Shown: positions 17,624 through 27,184, counted from the first letter of the stretch. The stretch is DNA of 63,643 bases from Bacteroidales bacterium (GCA_016927695.1 JAFGME010000037.1:1-63643); one strand, 5' to 3'. A program made the numbers and translations. Notes: generated from the sequence alone by a model not told the origin.

Positions 17624-19147
17624 TTACGTTGCTGATTTCATTTCTTTCTCAAACTTCGCCAACACTTTTTTCACCTCCGCGGGCGTCGGCCTTTTCATCC
17701 CTTCCTGTTGTTCGAGCAACTGTTTCTGGGCTGTTTTGCCGAGATTCTCCATGATCAGATCCTTCACCTCTTTTTTCTTTCCGTAGAGTACGGTGGCAAT
17801 CTCGGCCGGTTCAAATCCTTTGAGAAGTTTTTTCAGTCTGGTTCCGGGAAGCTTTGTGACGCTGCCGAAACTGAATTTGGATGCCGGCGCTTTCACGCTG
17901 GTTTTCTTTGCCGGAGGCGCTTTCTTAACCGGCTTTTCCACTTCGGGAGAAGCCGGTTGCAAATGACATTCATCGAGCCGGATCATAAAATCCGACAGCA
18001 CATTCATATAATTAATGAAGGCTTCATAAGGGGAAGGGTAAGGATTGAAATACCTGTGCACATCCCCGTCGGAGAACCATTTGGTGCACATGTAGTAAAA
18101 ATGGTCGCTTGCCTGCAGGTAATCCCAGTCGCGGAGGATGGCCGGATCGTGGCATGCTTTCACTTTGCCGGCCAGCGAATACAGTTTGGTAAACGCTTCA
18201 TTCTGCATTTCATTTCCCAGCCATGCTGTAAGGTCTCTCTCCTCATCGGCCCAGGATATGGGGAAAGGGACAAAGATTTCAGAGGCAGCTTTATGCTTCC
18301 TGACGATTTCCGAAGGGGTCCGGAATTTAAATCCTGTGGAGGTCAGAATTTTGGCGGGCAGGTCTTCCATAAACTCAAAAATTCCGGATTCCTCCCACTG
18401 ATGTTCACCAAAAGTTTCATAATCCACAAAGAGGTTCACGATTTCCTGTTCCTTTTCGATCTGGCTGATCCAGCGTGCATACTTATCGGCGGTCAGCGGC
18501 CATTCGCTCCATCCCTGGTCGGAGAACCGGAAGGCGATGTCATCACTCAGCCTGAAGTTTTTCAGCATCAGTTTCAGGTCGGGGTTGCCGTTATGGTGAT
18601 ACAGGAAATTGGGGCTTTTCCATCCCAGCACATGCTTGGCGCCTTCTGTCAGGATGGTTTTATAACCCATATCATACACCCTCTGCCCGATAGCATCCGA
18701 ATAGATCAGTTCAGTGTTCCGGAAAGTGACCGGTTTTTGCCCGAACAGTCTTTCAATGGCCTGGCTGTGATTCCCGACCTGGCTGACAAATTCTGCAGTA
18801 TCATTGAGTGATGCAAGGGAATGGGCATAGGTTTCGGTAAGGAATTCGACATTGCCGGTAGCGGCAAGGGCTTTAAATGAATTAAGCACTTCGGGGGCAT
18901 AGCGTTCGAACTGCTCCAGGGCGGGGCCTGAGATAGAATAACTTATTTTGAATGACTTACCATGTTTTTTAATCAGCTTAAGCATCAGCTTGTTGGCAGG
19001 AAGGTAGCATTTCCGTGCCACTCTCTGCATGATGGATTTGTTCAGGTAGTCGTCATAATAGTGATGGTCGGAACCCATGTCGAAAAACCTGTAAACCCTC
19101 AGTCTGAATGGTTGATGCACCTGAAAATACAAGCAAATTGATTTCAT
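17624..19147 (-). CDS. Glycoside hydrolase family 57 (alpha-amylase/4-alpha-glucanotransferase type)
   Basis: This 507-residue GH57 enzyme acts on alpha-glucans. The N-terminus CLYFQVHQPFRLR shows the family HQP motif. RNTELIYSD (about 143-151) carries the predicted catalytic nucleophile Glu, and FVDYETFGEHQW (about 237-248) the acid/base Asp. The C-terminal 100 residues contain a Lys/Pro-rich linker (KPVKKAPPAKK) and a charged helical tail not needed for catalysis. There is no signal peptide, so the protein is probably cytoplasmic. It follows the glycosyltransferase by 12 bases in the glycogen operon, an arrangement common in Bacteroidota. Its role is likely glycogen turnover or branching. 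Confidence 0.9.
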   Translation of the reverse strand: MKSICLYFQVHQPFRLRVYRFFDMGSDHHYYDDYLNKSIMQRVARKCYLPANKLMLKLIKKHGKSFKISYSISGPALEQFERYAPEVLNSFKALAATGNVEFLTETYAHSLASLNDTAEFVSQVGNHSQAIERLFGQKPVTFRNTELIYSDAIGQRVYDMGYKTILTEGAKHVLGWKSPNFLYHHNGNPDLKLMLKNFRLSDDIAFRFSDQGWSEWPLTADKYARWISQIEKEQEIVNLFVDYETFGEHQWEESGIFEFMEDLPAKILTSTGFKFRTPSEIVRKHKAASEIFVPFPISWADEERDLTAWLGNEMQNEAFTKLYSLAGKVKACHDPAILRDWDYLQASDHFYYMCTKWFSDGDVHRYFNPYPSPYEAFINYMNVLSDFMIRLDECHLQPASPEVEKPVKKAPPAKKTSVKAPASKFSFGSVTKLPGTRLKKLLKGFEPAEIATVLYGKKKEVKDLIMENLGKTAQKQLLEQQEGMKRPTPAEVKKVLAKFEKEMKSAT

Positions 19148-19159
19148 AAACCTTTTACA

Positions 19160-20452
19160 TTACTTAACATTCGATACTGTATCTTTATATTCTTTCATTA
19201 TTTTAACTGCCGCGTTTTCCCATTTCAGGTTGTCCACTTCTTCCCGGCCGTATTTGATAAACATATCCGACAAAGCCGAATAATGGAGCAGGCCGTGGAT
19301 GGCATCCGCCATGCCGTGGGTGTCCCAGAAATCAACCTTAATGGCATGCCTGAGCACTTCTGCCACCCCCGATTGTTTGGAAACGATTACGGGAACGTTG
19401 ATCCTCATTGCCTCCAGAGGAACGAGGCCAAAGGGTTCGGAAACGGAAGGCATCACAAAAACATCGCTCATGGCAAACATCCTGTCCACATCGTCGCCTT
19501 TCAGGAACCCGGTAAAATGGAACCTGTCAGACATTTTCAGCCGGGCCACCTGTCGGACGATCTTATACATCATATCGCCGGAACCGGCCATCACAAAACG
19601 GACGTTTCTGTCTTTGGAGAGTACTAACCTTGCTGCTTCCACAAAATATTCGGGGCCTTTCTGAAAGGTGATCCTGCCAAGGAATGTCACAATCTTTTCA
19701 CTGACATTCTTTTTTATCGAAAGCATTTCCATTTTTTCAACCGGTTCGATGGCATTGTGTATGGTAACCACCTTTTCGGGTGCGATGCCATACCTGTTGA
19801 TCACGGTGTTGCGGGTGAGGTTGCTGACGGCAATGATTTTGTCGGCTCCTTCGAACCCGGCTTTTTCAATTTCATAAATCTGTGAGTTGACATTTTCGCC
19901 GGTACGGTCAAATTCGGTAGCATGAATATGCATGATCAGGGGTTTCCCGCTGACGGCTTTGGCTGCCAGCCCGGCATAGTAAGTGTGCCAGTCGTGGGCA
20001 TGGATGAGGTCAAAATCGTACCTGGAGGCAATTTCACCTGCCACAAGTGCAAAACGTGCCACTTCTTCCAGGAGGTCGGGGCCGTATTTTCCGCTGAAAT
20101 CAAACCTCTGGCTGTAAATCGATTTCTTTCTTTCTTCCCTTTCTTTTTTGGTTTCCCGGATCACTTTTTCATACTGTTCGGGATCGAGATATGGGGCCAG
20201 GTTTGAATTCACTTCAATATAAGTCAGGTTTTTCACCAGTTCCTTTATCTCCGATTTCCTGAAATGAACTTCCACATCGCTGGCATTGATAAGGCGTACA
20301 GCTCTCTCATCCTCGTCGCCATAAGCTTTGGGCACAGCAAACAACACTTTGGCCCCCTGTTTCAGGAGGCCTTTGGTCATGCCGTAACAAGCGGTGCCTA
20401 ATCCTCCGGTGATATGGGGAGGAAATTCCCAGCCAAACATCAAAACTTTCAT
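19160..20452 (-). CDS. Glycogen synthase-like glycosyltransferase (GT4/GT5)
   Basis: This 430-residue GT-B enzyme probably transfers glucose from a nucleotide sugar to growing alpha-glucan. The N-terminus KVLMFGWEFPPHITGGLGTA carries the glycogen-synthase-type donor loop (usually KxGGL). HAHDWHTYYAGL lies near residue 145, the second Rossmann domain begins VTFLGRITFQKGPEYFVEA (about 255-273), and SEPFGLVPLEAM (about 338-349) holds the E-x7-E nucleotide-sugar motif. I chose the ATG at 20452, where homology begins, over the ATG at 20485, which lies inside the end of the upstream gene. It is the middle gene of the operon between the debranching enzyme and GH57. Confidence 0.9.
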   Translation of the reverse strand: MKVLMFGWEFPPHITGGLGTACYGMTKGLLKQGAKVLFAVPKAYGDEDERAVRLINASDVEVHFRKSEIKELVKNLTYIEVNSNLAPYLDPEQYEKVIRETKKEREERKKSIYSQRFDFSGKYGPDLLEEVARFALVAGEIASRYDFDLIHAHDWHTYYAGLAAKAVSGKPLIMHIHATEFDRTGENVNSQIYEIEKAGFEGADKIIAVSNLTRNTVINRYGIAPEKVVTIHNAIEPVEKMEMLSIKKNVSEKIVTFLGRITFQKGPEYFVEAARLVLSKDRNVRFVMAGSGDMMYKIVRQVARLKMSDRFHFTGFLKGDDVDRMFAMSDVFVMPSVSEPFGLVPLEAMRINVPVIVSKQSGVAEVLRHAIKVDFWDTHGMADAIHGLLHYSALSDMFIKYGREEVDNLKWENAAVKIMKEYKDTVSNVK

Positions 20453-20465
20453 ATCCTCAAGGGCG

Positions 20466-22412
20466 TTATTTTTTGTAATTCTCAATCATTTCATTGATCC
20501 TTAGCAATTCGGCCACGCACCAGGCCTGGCTGATACAGCCTCTGGCCTCGTGAGGCGGGTCGCCGTCATACACTTCGGAGATTGTCCCGATGCCATGTTC
20601 GGGCATCTCCTCTTCAAAAGCGCTGTAAATTTTCTGAGCGGATGAGAGGCCATCCTCGCCGTAAATCCTGAGGTATCCTTCCACATAATGCCCCAGCAGC
20701 CAGGGAAAAGCCGCTCCCATGTGGTAGGCCTGATCCCTTTCAGAGGGCGTTCCTGCATAAACCCCTTTATATCTTGAATCCTGAGGTGATAGCGACCGTA
20801 AACCCCGGCGTGTGAGCAATTCCCTTTCGATGGTGTGTAAAATATCTGCCTTGATTTCATCAGATACAGGCGAATAAGGCATGGAAACGGCAAAGACCAT
20901 GTTCGGCCTCACCGACCAGTCGCTGAAACCGCCATCCACATAATCGGCCAGATAACCTTTTTCCTTATTCCAGAAAACCTCAGTGAATGAGGCGGGTATA
21001 ATGTCTGCAACGGCAGACCATTCATTAATAAATTCCTGGTCTTTATTGGCCATGGCAAGTTCCAGGGTGAACCGGATGGCATTGTACCATAAAGCGTTGA
21101 CCTCCACAGCATAACCGTTTCTGGGAGTCAATGGTATGCCCCCGGTTTTTACGTCCATCCAGGTCATGGCATCATGGATGCTCCCTGTATGGAGCAATCC
21201 GTTTTCGTCCATTTTGATGTTGTAACCGGGCCCTTTCCGGTATTCTTCCAGGATGTATTTCATCACGCCGCCGAATTTCTTCCAGATGTAACCCGGCTTT
21301 CTGATATGCTGGTTATACTTTTGAAGTGCATAGAAGAACCAAAGCGGTGTATCGGCCGATTCATGGGTAAACCCGGAGGGGCTGAATTTTTCAGGAAAAA
21401 AAGGTCCTTTCATCTCACTCACCATGGTATCCACCACCGCCTCAAAGTTCTTTATGTCACCGGTGGACAGCATCAGGCCGGGCAGCGCTACAAAGGTGTC
21501 GCGTCCTGCGCCGGCAAGCCACGGGTAACCTGCGATGACCTCTGAGTGATTGTCTCTTTTATTGATAAACTGCTGGGCGGCATTCTCCAGGCAATGCCTG
21601 AAGCTGTCACGGGGCACCCTGTTTTTCCTTTCGGAAGTGTAAGCCTTTTTCAGAATGGAAGGATCGGCTGCTTCAGTACCTGCAGTGAAAATAATGCTTT
21701 CCCCTTTCTTCAAGGGCAATTCAAGATATCCGGGAACGAGGAGATCTTCCCTGAATTCGTATCCCCTTTCCTGCTCCTTGGAGTATTCTATCCCATAATA
21801 CCATTCCGGGAGATGAACATAAGAGGGATTTTTTGAGGTTTGAAGATACAAAGGGGAATATCCGGGATATAACTTCATTTTGATCCCATGAGGAACGCTT
21901 TCAAATGAAGTGTCGGCATGGTCGTTTGCCCGGCTTAAGGAGTGCCTGTTTCTGAAGGCAAGAAAAGGTTTTAGCCGGATAAGTGTGGGAGAGTGCGCAT
22001 CCTCAAGGGTGAGTTTGATCAATATCCTGTCCTGGTTGGCGATAAACAGCCTTTCCACGGTAAAATGCACACCGCCGACATGATAAGTGACCCTTGGGAT
22101 AGGATCCGATTCGAAATCGCTGATGTATTTATGTCCCTTGGGATTGTAAACATTGCCGGCGTATTTATGAATACCCAGGTTAAATTCGGCGTTATGCTGG
22201 ATAACGGATACGTCAAGCGAGGAAAGCAACACATGGTAATCGTTGTCGATTTCCGGTTGACGTACAATCAGCAATCCGTGATATTTTCGTGTATTGCAGC
22301 CAACGATGGTGGTGCTGGCAAAAGCCCCGGCCCTGTTGGAACGGAGAAGTTCCTTTTTGAGTGAATACCCCAGATTGACCAGCTTTGACTTATCAAAATC
22401 AATATACCCCAT
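20466..22412 (-). CDS. Glycogen debranching enzyme (amylo-alpha-1,6-glucosidase, GH133 type)
   Basis: The 648-residue product matches bacterial and archaeal glycogen debranching enzymes. The N-terminal glucan-binding domain begins GYSLKKELLRSNRAGAFAS and NTRKYHGLLI (about 16-50). The C-terminal (alpha/alpha)6 barrel shows GYPWLAGAGRDTFVALPG (about 295-312), with the catalytic-region Asp, and a string of conserved aromatic/acid motifs (HDAMTWMD, GYAVEVNALWYNA, DQAYHMGAAFPWLLG). It hydrolyses alpha-1,6 branches left after phosphorolysis. It is the first gene of a three-gene operon with its own -7 element 12 bases upstream, implying a very short leader. Confidence 0.93.
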   Translation of the reverse strand: MGYIDFDKSKLVNLGYSLKKELLRSNRAGAFASTTIVGCNTRKYHGLLIVRQPEIDNDYHVLLSSLDVSVIQHNAEFNLGIHKYAGNVYNPKGHKYISDFESDPIPRVTYHVGGVHFTVERLFIANQDRILIKLTLEDAHSPTLIRLKPFLAFRNRHSLSRANDHADTSFESVPHGIKMKLYPGYSPLYLQTSKNPSYVHLPEWYYGIEYSKEQERGYEFREDLLVPGYLELPLKKGESIIFTAGTEAADPSILKKAYTSERKNRVPRDSFRHCLENAAQQFINKRDNHSEVIAGYPWLAGAGRDTFVALPGLMLSTGDIKNFEAVVDTMVSEMKGPFFPEKFSPSGFTHESADTPLWFFYALQKYNQHIRKPGYIWKKFGGVMKYILEEYRKGPGYNIKMDENGLLHTGSIHDAMTWMDVKTGGIPLTPRNGYAVEVNALWYNAIRFTLELAMANKDQEFINEWSAVADIIPASFTEVFWNKEKGYLADYVDGGFSDWSVRPNMVFAVSMPYSPVSDEIKADILHTIERELLTRRGLRSLSPQDSRYKGVYAGTPSERDQAYHMGAAFPWLLGHYVEGYLRIYGEDGLSSAQKIYSAFEEEMPEHGIGTISEVYDGDPPHEARGCISQAWCVAELLRINEMIENYKK

Positions 22413-22423
22413 AATACTTTATC

Positions 22424-22431
22424 CAAATATA
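22424..22431 (-). promoter_or_regulatory. Candidate -7 element of the glycogen operon
   Basis: TATATTTG on the minus strand, an exact TANNTTTG match, ends 12 bases before the ATG at 22412. Transcription would start only about five bases before the start codon. Confidence 0.4.
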
Positions 22432-22584
22432 GTTCTTTCGTGCAAAAGTAATTCAATTTCCGGCATATTATGTAATGCCCTTAAAAATAACAATCATTTA
22501 AACATAACGGTAAAACCTGACAGCAGATTGGTTCAATCCAAAACAGGAAAAGGGCATTTTTTGTTTAATTCATCCGGAAAAAAT

Positions 22585-22815
22585 TCACTTCCCGGCATCT
22601 TTTCTTTGGGTAATGAGCTTTTTGCCAAGGTAGGCAGAGGCCAAAACGGCAAGAAAAAGCAAACCTCCGCCAATCGGGGATGCCCCTCCTACCGGCAGAT
22701 CGCCCGATCCCGGTCCTCCACCCGGGTTTGGCGGTTCATCAGCATACAGGTGTTGTGAAACAAAAAACAATGCCATCGTAACCAAAAACACCGCGTATCT
22801 CGTAGCTTTTTCCAT
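22585..22815 (-). CDS. Small secreted/membrane protein with Gly/Pro-rich centre and C-terminal helix
   Basis: This 76-residue product has a signal peptide (MEKATRYAVFLVTMALFF, cleaved near LYA), a Gly/Pro segment (PPNPGGGPGSGDLPVGG) and one hydrophobic helix (GGGLLFLAVLASAYLG) followed by basic residues KKLITQRK. Similar tiny proteins with a PIGGG/PIDGG-helix-basic tail are common in Bacteroidota, but I know of no assigned function. The start at 22815 is chosen because the signal peptide begins there, rather than nine codons upstream. It is divergent from the TonB receptor gene. Confidence 0.65.
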   Translation of the reverse strand: MEKATRYAVFLVTMALFFVSQHLYADEPPNPGGGPGSGDLPVGGASPIGGGLLFLAVLASAYLGKKLITQRKDAGK

Positions 22816-22952
22816 ATATACAATTTTATCAATACTTATCAATAATTGTGCAAATTATCTCAAATAATTATGATTCAAATTATTATAACAGTCCCCCCAC
22901 AAATAACATCCAAAAATGGGAAACGGTATTTCAAATTAATAAAAATAAGGTA

Positions 22953-22979
22953 TTGAATCGGCAAAAATGTATAATTTAG
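22953..22979 (+). promoter_or_regulatory. Possible promoter of the copper-acquisition operon
   Basis: TTG at 22953 and TAATTTAG at 22972-22979 (one mismatch to TANNTTTG) are separated by 16 bases. The predicted start lies about 20 bases before the TonB receptor ATG. I saw no clear metal-regulator operator. Confidence 0.3.
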
Positions 22980-23004
22980 CTGTTGATTTATAAAAACAGT
23001 AAAG

Positions 23005-25356
23005 ATGAAATGGTGGTTGGTATTGGTTGCTCTTCCCTTGCTGGGATATGCTCAGAACTCATCCGTAACGGGTTATCTGACGGAAGCGAAAACGGGAAAA
23101 CCGGTTCAAAACGCAGAGCTGCTTATCGAAAACTCATCCTATGCTACCACATCCGGAAGCGATGGCGCCTTCCATTTCACGGATCTGCCGGCCGGCAGCT
23201 ACTCCTTGGTATGCAGACATATAAGCTATCAAAAACAAACCATAAAATTTGACCTGGAAAACAACGAGAGGAAAAAGCTGCGTATCAGTCTGCTGCCCGG
23301 TATAATGACGCTTGAAGAAGTGGTGATAAAGGAGAACGCCCCGGAAAGGGAACTGATCAGCTTATCACATATCCCCGCAATTTCGGCAACAAGGGTCGAC
23401 ATTGATGAAAGCGCCGTTGCCGATCCGGGTGATTTTCTGCGGAGCCTCTCCAACATTTCGGGGATAAGGAAAGGGGGCACAGGCATTGATCCGGTCGTCA
23501 GGGGGTTCAGGTTCAGCCAGTTGAACATCCAGTTAAACAACGGGCAAAAGGTGGAAGGAGGATGCCCCAACCGCATGGATCCGGTCACTTCCCACATTGA
23601 AATCGATGATGTTGAAAGGATAGACGTTTACAAAGGGCCGCATGCATTGAAATTCGGGGCTTCCCTGGGGGGCATCGTGCACATCAAAACCACCGGCCCG
23701 GAACAATTTGATAAGCCGGGCTTCAGTCTGACGGCCGCCAAAGGTTATGAGAACAACTGGAATGGAGAGAAAGAACGGCTTTCGATATCCGCCGGTGTAA
23801 AAAAAGCCTCCGTTCACATTTCCGGAAGCAGGCGTGATTATGGCAATTACAAAGACGGGGCGGGCAACATAGTCGGATCATCCTATTGCCGTTACAACTA
23901 TAAAGCTGCTGTAGCCTGGTTCCCCGACTCCCGTCAAAAACTCGCCGGGGCTTATGAAGGTTCTGCCGGAAGAAATGTTGCTTTCCCATCCCTACCTATG
24001 GATGAACGAACCGACGATACGAGGCTTGTTTCAGTGGATTATCACAACAATAATTTTCTCAATGCCCGGTCAACACTTAAAGTTAAGATATATGATTCCC
24101 ATGTTCATCACCTGATGGACAACAAGCAAAGGCCGTTATCAGATACGGTGGTTGCCATCTCAGACATCATTGCCACCAACCGGGGTCTGAGGATTGAGGG
24201 AAATATGCTTACAGGCAAAGGGCAAATCACAACCGGAATGGATTTGGAATACATTACAAAAGATGGCAGCCGTACGAAAAACATGATTATGCAACCGGGA
24301 CTTCCCGTGAAAGAAGAAAAACTGTGGAATAACGCAAAATACAGCAATACAGGTTTATTTGGAGAATACTTTATTAAACATAACACCCTGTCGCTGACAC
24401 TCTCTGCCCGCGCCGACCTCAACAGCGCCGGTTCTGATGAGATCAGTATCACTCATCCCATGGCAGGGGAAATATACAATTATGGCACCGATTCCATCCG
24501 TTCAGATTACCTTAACTTCAGCATCAGCGCCGGAATGGTTAAAGGGTTGGGGAAGAAATTCAAGGTAGCTGCGGCATTGGGAAGAGGGATGCGGAGCCCC
24601 GACCTGACCGAAAGGTTCATTATTCTGCTTCCGATAGGTTACGACCAATTCGACTACCTTGGAAATCCTGAAATCAGACCCGAAATTAACAACCAGGCCG
24701 ATATCACATTTACTTATGCAGAAGAAAAAACCGGAATGGTTGAAATCACCGGATTCATTTCTTATGTGAACCGGTATATCGGCGGAACCATTATCCCCCC
24801 CTCACAGCAAAAACCACTGACTGCCAATGTTTTGGGTGTCAAACGGTTCGACAATCTGGGCAATGCCCTCCTTCGCGGATTTGAATTCAGTTATCACAGC
24901 CCGGAGAGGTTCAGAATGAGGTGTACAACCGGCGCCGGCTTTACTTATGGTACCCTTGATCTGGGTTATCAGTACCTGCTCAATGAAAACGGAGAAATAA
25001 CCGGCCAGCAAGAAATAAAAAATGATGCCCTTAGCGAAATTCCACCCCTGGAAGCAACCCTGGCCCTGGAATATCCCCTGATCAGGAACAGGCTGATCCC
25101 CAAATTGAACCTCAGGGCGGTGGCCCCGCAGAATCATATTTCAAAGGCCCAGTATGAAATGGCATCCCCGGGGTTTGTGATCGCAGGGGTTTCGTTCTTC
25201 TTTGAAGTCAACAGTGTGCTCAGCCTTACCGGAGGTGTACACAACATTTTCGACATGGCTTACTATGAACACCTTAACCGTAACATTATCGGTTCAGGTT
25301 CAAGCTTTTACGAACCCGGGAGAAGGTTCTTTATCAACCTGCTATTTAAGATATAA
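23005..25356 (+). CDS. TonB-dependent outer-membrane receptor with an OprC-like copper site
   Basis: The 783-residue receptor has a signal peptide (to GYAQ, 17), a carboxypeptidase-regulatory-like domain (about 20-95), a plug (about 110-230, with VDPxxRGF-like VVRGFRFSQLNIQLNNG) and a beta-barrel to a C-terminal NLLFKI strand. In the plug, GGCPNRMDPVTSH places Cys187 and Met191 in a CxxxM motif. In the barrel, HHLMD places His369 and Met371 in an HxM motif. The OprC copper importer of Pseudomonas aeruginosa uses Cys143, Met147, His323 and Met325, so the spacing (182 against 180 residues) is almost the same. It heads a tight operon with MbnP- and MbnH-like genes. Copper uptake is inferred, and strongly. 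Confidence 0.88.
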   Translation: MKWWLVLVALPLLGYAQNSSVTGYLTEAKTGKPVQNAELLIENSSYATTSGSDGAFHFTDLPAGSYSLVCRHISYQKQTIKFDLENNERKKLRISLLPGIMTLEEVVIKENAPERELISLSHIPAISATRVDIDESAVADPGDFLRSLSNISGIRKGGTGIDPVVRGFRFSQLNIQLNNGQKVEGGCPNRMDPVTSHIEIDDVERIDVYKGPHALKFGASLGGIVHIKTTGPEQFDKPGFSLTAAKGYENNWNGEKERLSISAGVKKASVHISGSRRDYGNYKDGAGNIVGSSYCRYNYKAAVAWFPDSRQKLAGAYEGSAGRNVAFPSLPMDERTDDTRLVSVDYHNNNFLNARSTLKVKIYDSHVHHLMDNKQRPLSDTVVAISDIIATNRGLRIEGNMLTGKGQITTGMDLEYITKDGSRTKNMIMQPGLPVKEEKLWNNAKYSNTGLFGEYFIKHNTLSLTLSARADLNSAGSDEISITHPMAGEIYNYGTDSIRSDYLNFSISAGMVKGLGKKFKVAAALGRGMRSPDLTERFIILLPIGYDQFDYLGNPEIRPEINNQADITFTYAEEKTGMVEITGFISYVNRYIGGTIIPPSQQKPLTANVLGVKRFDNLGNALLRGFEFSYHSPERFRMRCTTGAGFTYGTLDLGYQYLLNENGEITGQQEIKNDALSEIPPLEATLALEYPLIRNRLIPKLNLRAVAPQNHISKAQYEMASPGFVIAGVSFFFEVNSVLSLTGGVHNIFDMAYYEHLNRNIIGSGSSFYEPGRRFFINLLFKI

Positions 25357-25364
25357 GTGCAAAA

Positions 25365-25724
25365 ATGAAAAAGATATTTACATTGCTACTGTTTTCAATG
25401 GTTTTGGCTTCATGTGAAAAGGAAGATGAAGAAAAAACCGTTACCTACCTCGTAAGCGATGCTGTGTCGGAGATATCTTTCAGTTATCTCGATCAGCAGG
25501 GGGCGCTGATAAACCGTTCAGAATCGTTCAACAGCAAGGAAGATGACTGGAAACTCACATTCGGGGCAAAAAAAGGCGACCTGGTTTATCTCTCGGCAAC
25601 CTACACCGATTCGTTGTCATCCGTTGCCCTGAGCATCCTGATCAACGGAAAAGTTTACAAAAAAGCCTCGAGCAATAACGATCCCGACAGGTACGTTACT
25701 GTTTCAGGCGTTATTCCATATTGA
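25365..25724 (+). CDS. Small lipoprotein of unknown function in the copper operon
   Basis: The 119-residue product has a lipoprotein signal (MKKIFTLLLFSMVLASC, lipobox LASC at Cys17). The mature part is about 100 residues of alternating strands (EISFSYLDQQGALI, WKLTFGAKKGDLVYLSATY, VALSILINGKVYKK), compatible with a small beta-sandwich. There are no Cys, Met or His clusters that would signal a metal site. It starts nine bases after the receptor stop and ends 14 bases before the MbnP-like gene, so it belongs to the same transcript. I do not recognise a family; an accessory role at the periplasmic face of the outer membrane is possible. Confidence 0.75.
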   Translation: MKKIFTLLLFSMVLASCEKEDEEKTVTYLVSDAVSEISFSYLDQQGALINRSESFNSKEDDWKLTFGAKKGDLVYLSATYTDSLSSVALSILINGKVYKKASSNNDPDRYVTVSGVIPY

Positions 25725-25738
25725 AGAGGGAAACAATC

Positions 25739-26533
25739 ATGTCAGGAAAATTTTTATTCCCGCTTGTAATTTTGTTTACCGGTCTTTCGTGCAGCAAGGA
25801 CCCCGAACAGGTTGTGCCGGAACCGGCGGGTAAAGCAACAGTATCCTTTGTACACCTGAATGAGGGCGCCCCCCTTGAATTTGACACGTTGATGTATGTG
25901 AATGCAGCAGGGAATCCGTACCTTGTCAATGAGATTCAGTATTTCATCTCCGACCTCACCTTTTACCGTAACGACGGACTTAAAAAAATCATTGACGACT
26001 GGAAAGACATCCATTATGTTGACACCGACATCCCTTCCTCCCAAACCTGGGAGATTTTCGATCCGCTTCCTCCCGGAAAATATGACTCCATCTCTTTTGT
26101 TTTTGGAATCAGGGAGGAGAAAAATCATTCCTTTATGTATGTCAACCCCCCAGAAAGGGACATGTTCTGGCCGGAGTTCTTAGGAGGAGGGTACCATTAT
26201 CTGAAGCTCAACGGGAAATGGCTTCCGGAGGAGGGTGACAAAACCCTGCCTTTCGACTTTCATCTGGGCATCGGGCAGATTTATTATCAATACCCTGATT
26301 CCATCGAGTCGTTTGTACAGAACTGGTTTACGGTGAATCTCCCGACAGAAGGCCTTATCATCGCTGAAGGAAACACATCTGTTTTACACATCATCATGAA
26401 CGTCGAAAAGTGGTTTAAGGAGCCTCATATTTATGACCATGACCTGTGGGGAGGGTACATCATGCAAAACCAGGAAGCCATGCAAATAGCGAAAGAAAAC
26501 GGATTCAATGTTTTTTCAGTTCAAATTCAGTAA
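25739..26533 (+). CDS. MbnP-like copper-binding lipoprotein
   Basis: The 264-residue product has a lipoprotein signal (MSGKFLFPLVILFTGLSC) and the MbnP domain. Its pattern is VSFVHLNEGAPLEFDTLMYVN, AAGNPYLVNEIQYFISDLTFYRNDG (about residues 55-80), PLPPGKYDSISFVFGI and MFWPEFLGGGYHYLKLNGKW (about 142-161). MbnP proteins are exported partners of MbnH dihaem enzymes, which convert a Trp of MbnP to kynurenine to build a copper site. Trp144 in MFWPEF and Trp161 are candidates, but I cannot say which is modified. The ATG at 25739 fits the signal peptide; a TTG 18 bases earlier overlaps the previous gene. An mbnH-like gene lies two genes downstream. Confidence 0.85.
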   Translation: MSGKFLFPLVILFTGLSCSKDPEQVVPEPAGKATVSFVHLNEGAPLEFDTLMYVNAAGNPYLVNEIQYFISDLTFYRNDGLKKIIDDWKDIHYVDTDIPSSQTWEIFDPLPPGKYDSISFVFGIREEKNHSFMYVNPPERDMFWPEFLGGGYHYLKLNGKWLPEEGDKTLPFDFHLGIGQIYYQYPDSIESFVQNWFTVNLPTEGLIIAEGNTSVLHIIMNVEKWFKEPHIYDHDLWGGYIMQNQEAMQIAKENGFNVFSVQIQ

Positions 26534-26539
26534 ATCACT

Positions 26540-27184
26540 ATGGACTTTAAAGTAATACATTTGTTTTTCATCACCCTGATTTTTTCTGCCTGCAGCGAAC
26601 CGGACGAGTCGCCGCCTGTGCTTACACTGGTTGGGCAGCAAAATGTGAGGTCTCCACTGAATGTGGAATGGAATGATCCCGGGATCAAAGCATCAGACGA
26701 TTTTGACGGTGATATTTCCTCAAAGGTTTTTGTTGAAAGTGATGTAAATATTGATAAAACAGGGTTTTACACAGTATTGTATTCCGTGACCGACCAGGCT
26801 GGGAATATGGCTTCCCCGCTCAGCAGGTCGGTAGAAATATACAACTCAGCCGAAAATCATACCGGCAACTATGAAGCGAGAGACGTGATATTGTTTCCGG
26901 TACAGGACACCATGGTTTTTGATGCTGAGATTGCCGTTGACTCCCTAATGAACCACCGTCTTCTGATCCGTTATTTTACCTCAGGGATTCCGGTTGCAAT
27001 TTACGGCGATGCCGTGGATACCGGCTTCGTTGTTCCCTTCCAGATTGTTGAGATTGAAGATATGACATACAGCCTGCAGGGTTCCGGGACGATCAACGAT
27101 ACACTTGTCCGGGTCAGTTACACCAAAAATATGGAAGGGGTGGTGTGGTTGGCAGAACTGCGGTTAATCAAACAGGAAGAGTAA
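26540..27184 (+). CDS. Ig-like (DUF5011/BT_2262-type) lipoprotein
   Basis: The 214-residue product has a short lipoprotein signal (lipobox FSAC near residue 17). It then has a bacterial Ig-like domain with the DUF5011 signature (PPVLTLVGQQNV, WNDPGIKASDDFDGDIS, GFYTVLYSVTDQAGN, residues about 28-100). The C-terminal half (NHTGNYEARDV onwards) resembles BT_2262-type Bacteroidota lipoproteins of unknown role. It sits six bases after the MbnP-like gene and two bases before the MbnH-like gene, and is certainly in the same operon. It is probably an outer-membrane accessory or adapter; no metal-binding motif is visible. Confidence 0.8.
   Translation: MDFKVIHLFFITLIFSACSEPDESPPVLTLVGQQNVRSPLNVEWNDPGIKASDDFDGDISSKVFVESDVNIDKTGFYTVLYSVTDQAGNMASPLSRSVEIYNSAENHTGNYEARDVILFPVQDTMVFDAEIAVDSLMNHRLLIRYFTSGIPVAIYGDAVDTGFVVPFQIVEIEDMTYSLQGSGTINDTLVRVSYTKNMEGVVWLAELRLIKQEE

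Noticed and set aside
17708..18811. 367-codon frame on the plus strand
   Set aside because: It is antisense to the GH57 gene, which has all family motifs; the plus frame has no recognisable motif.
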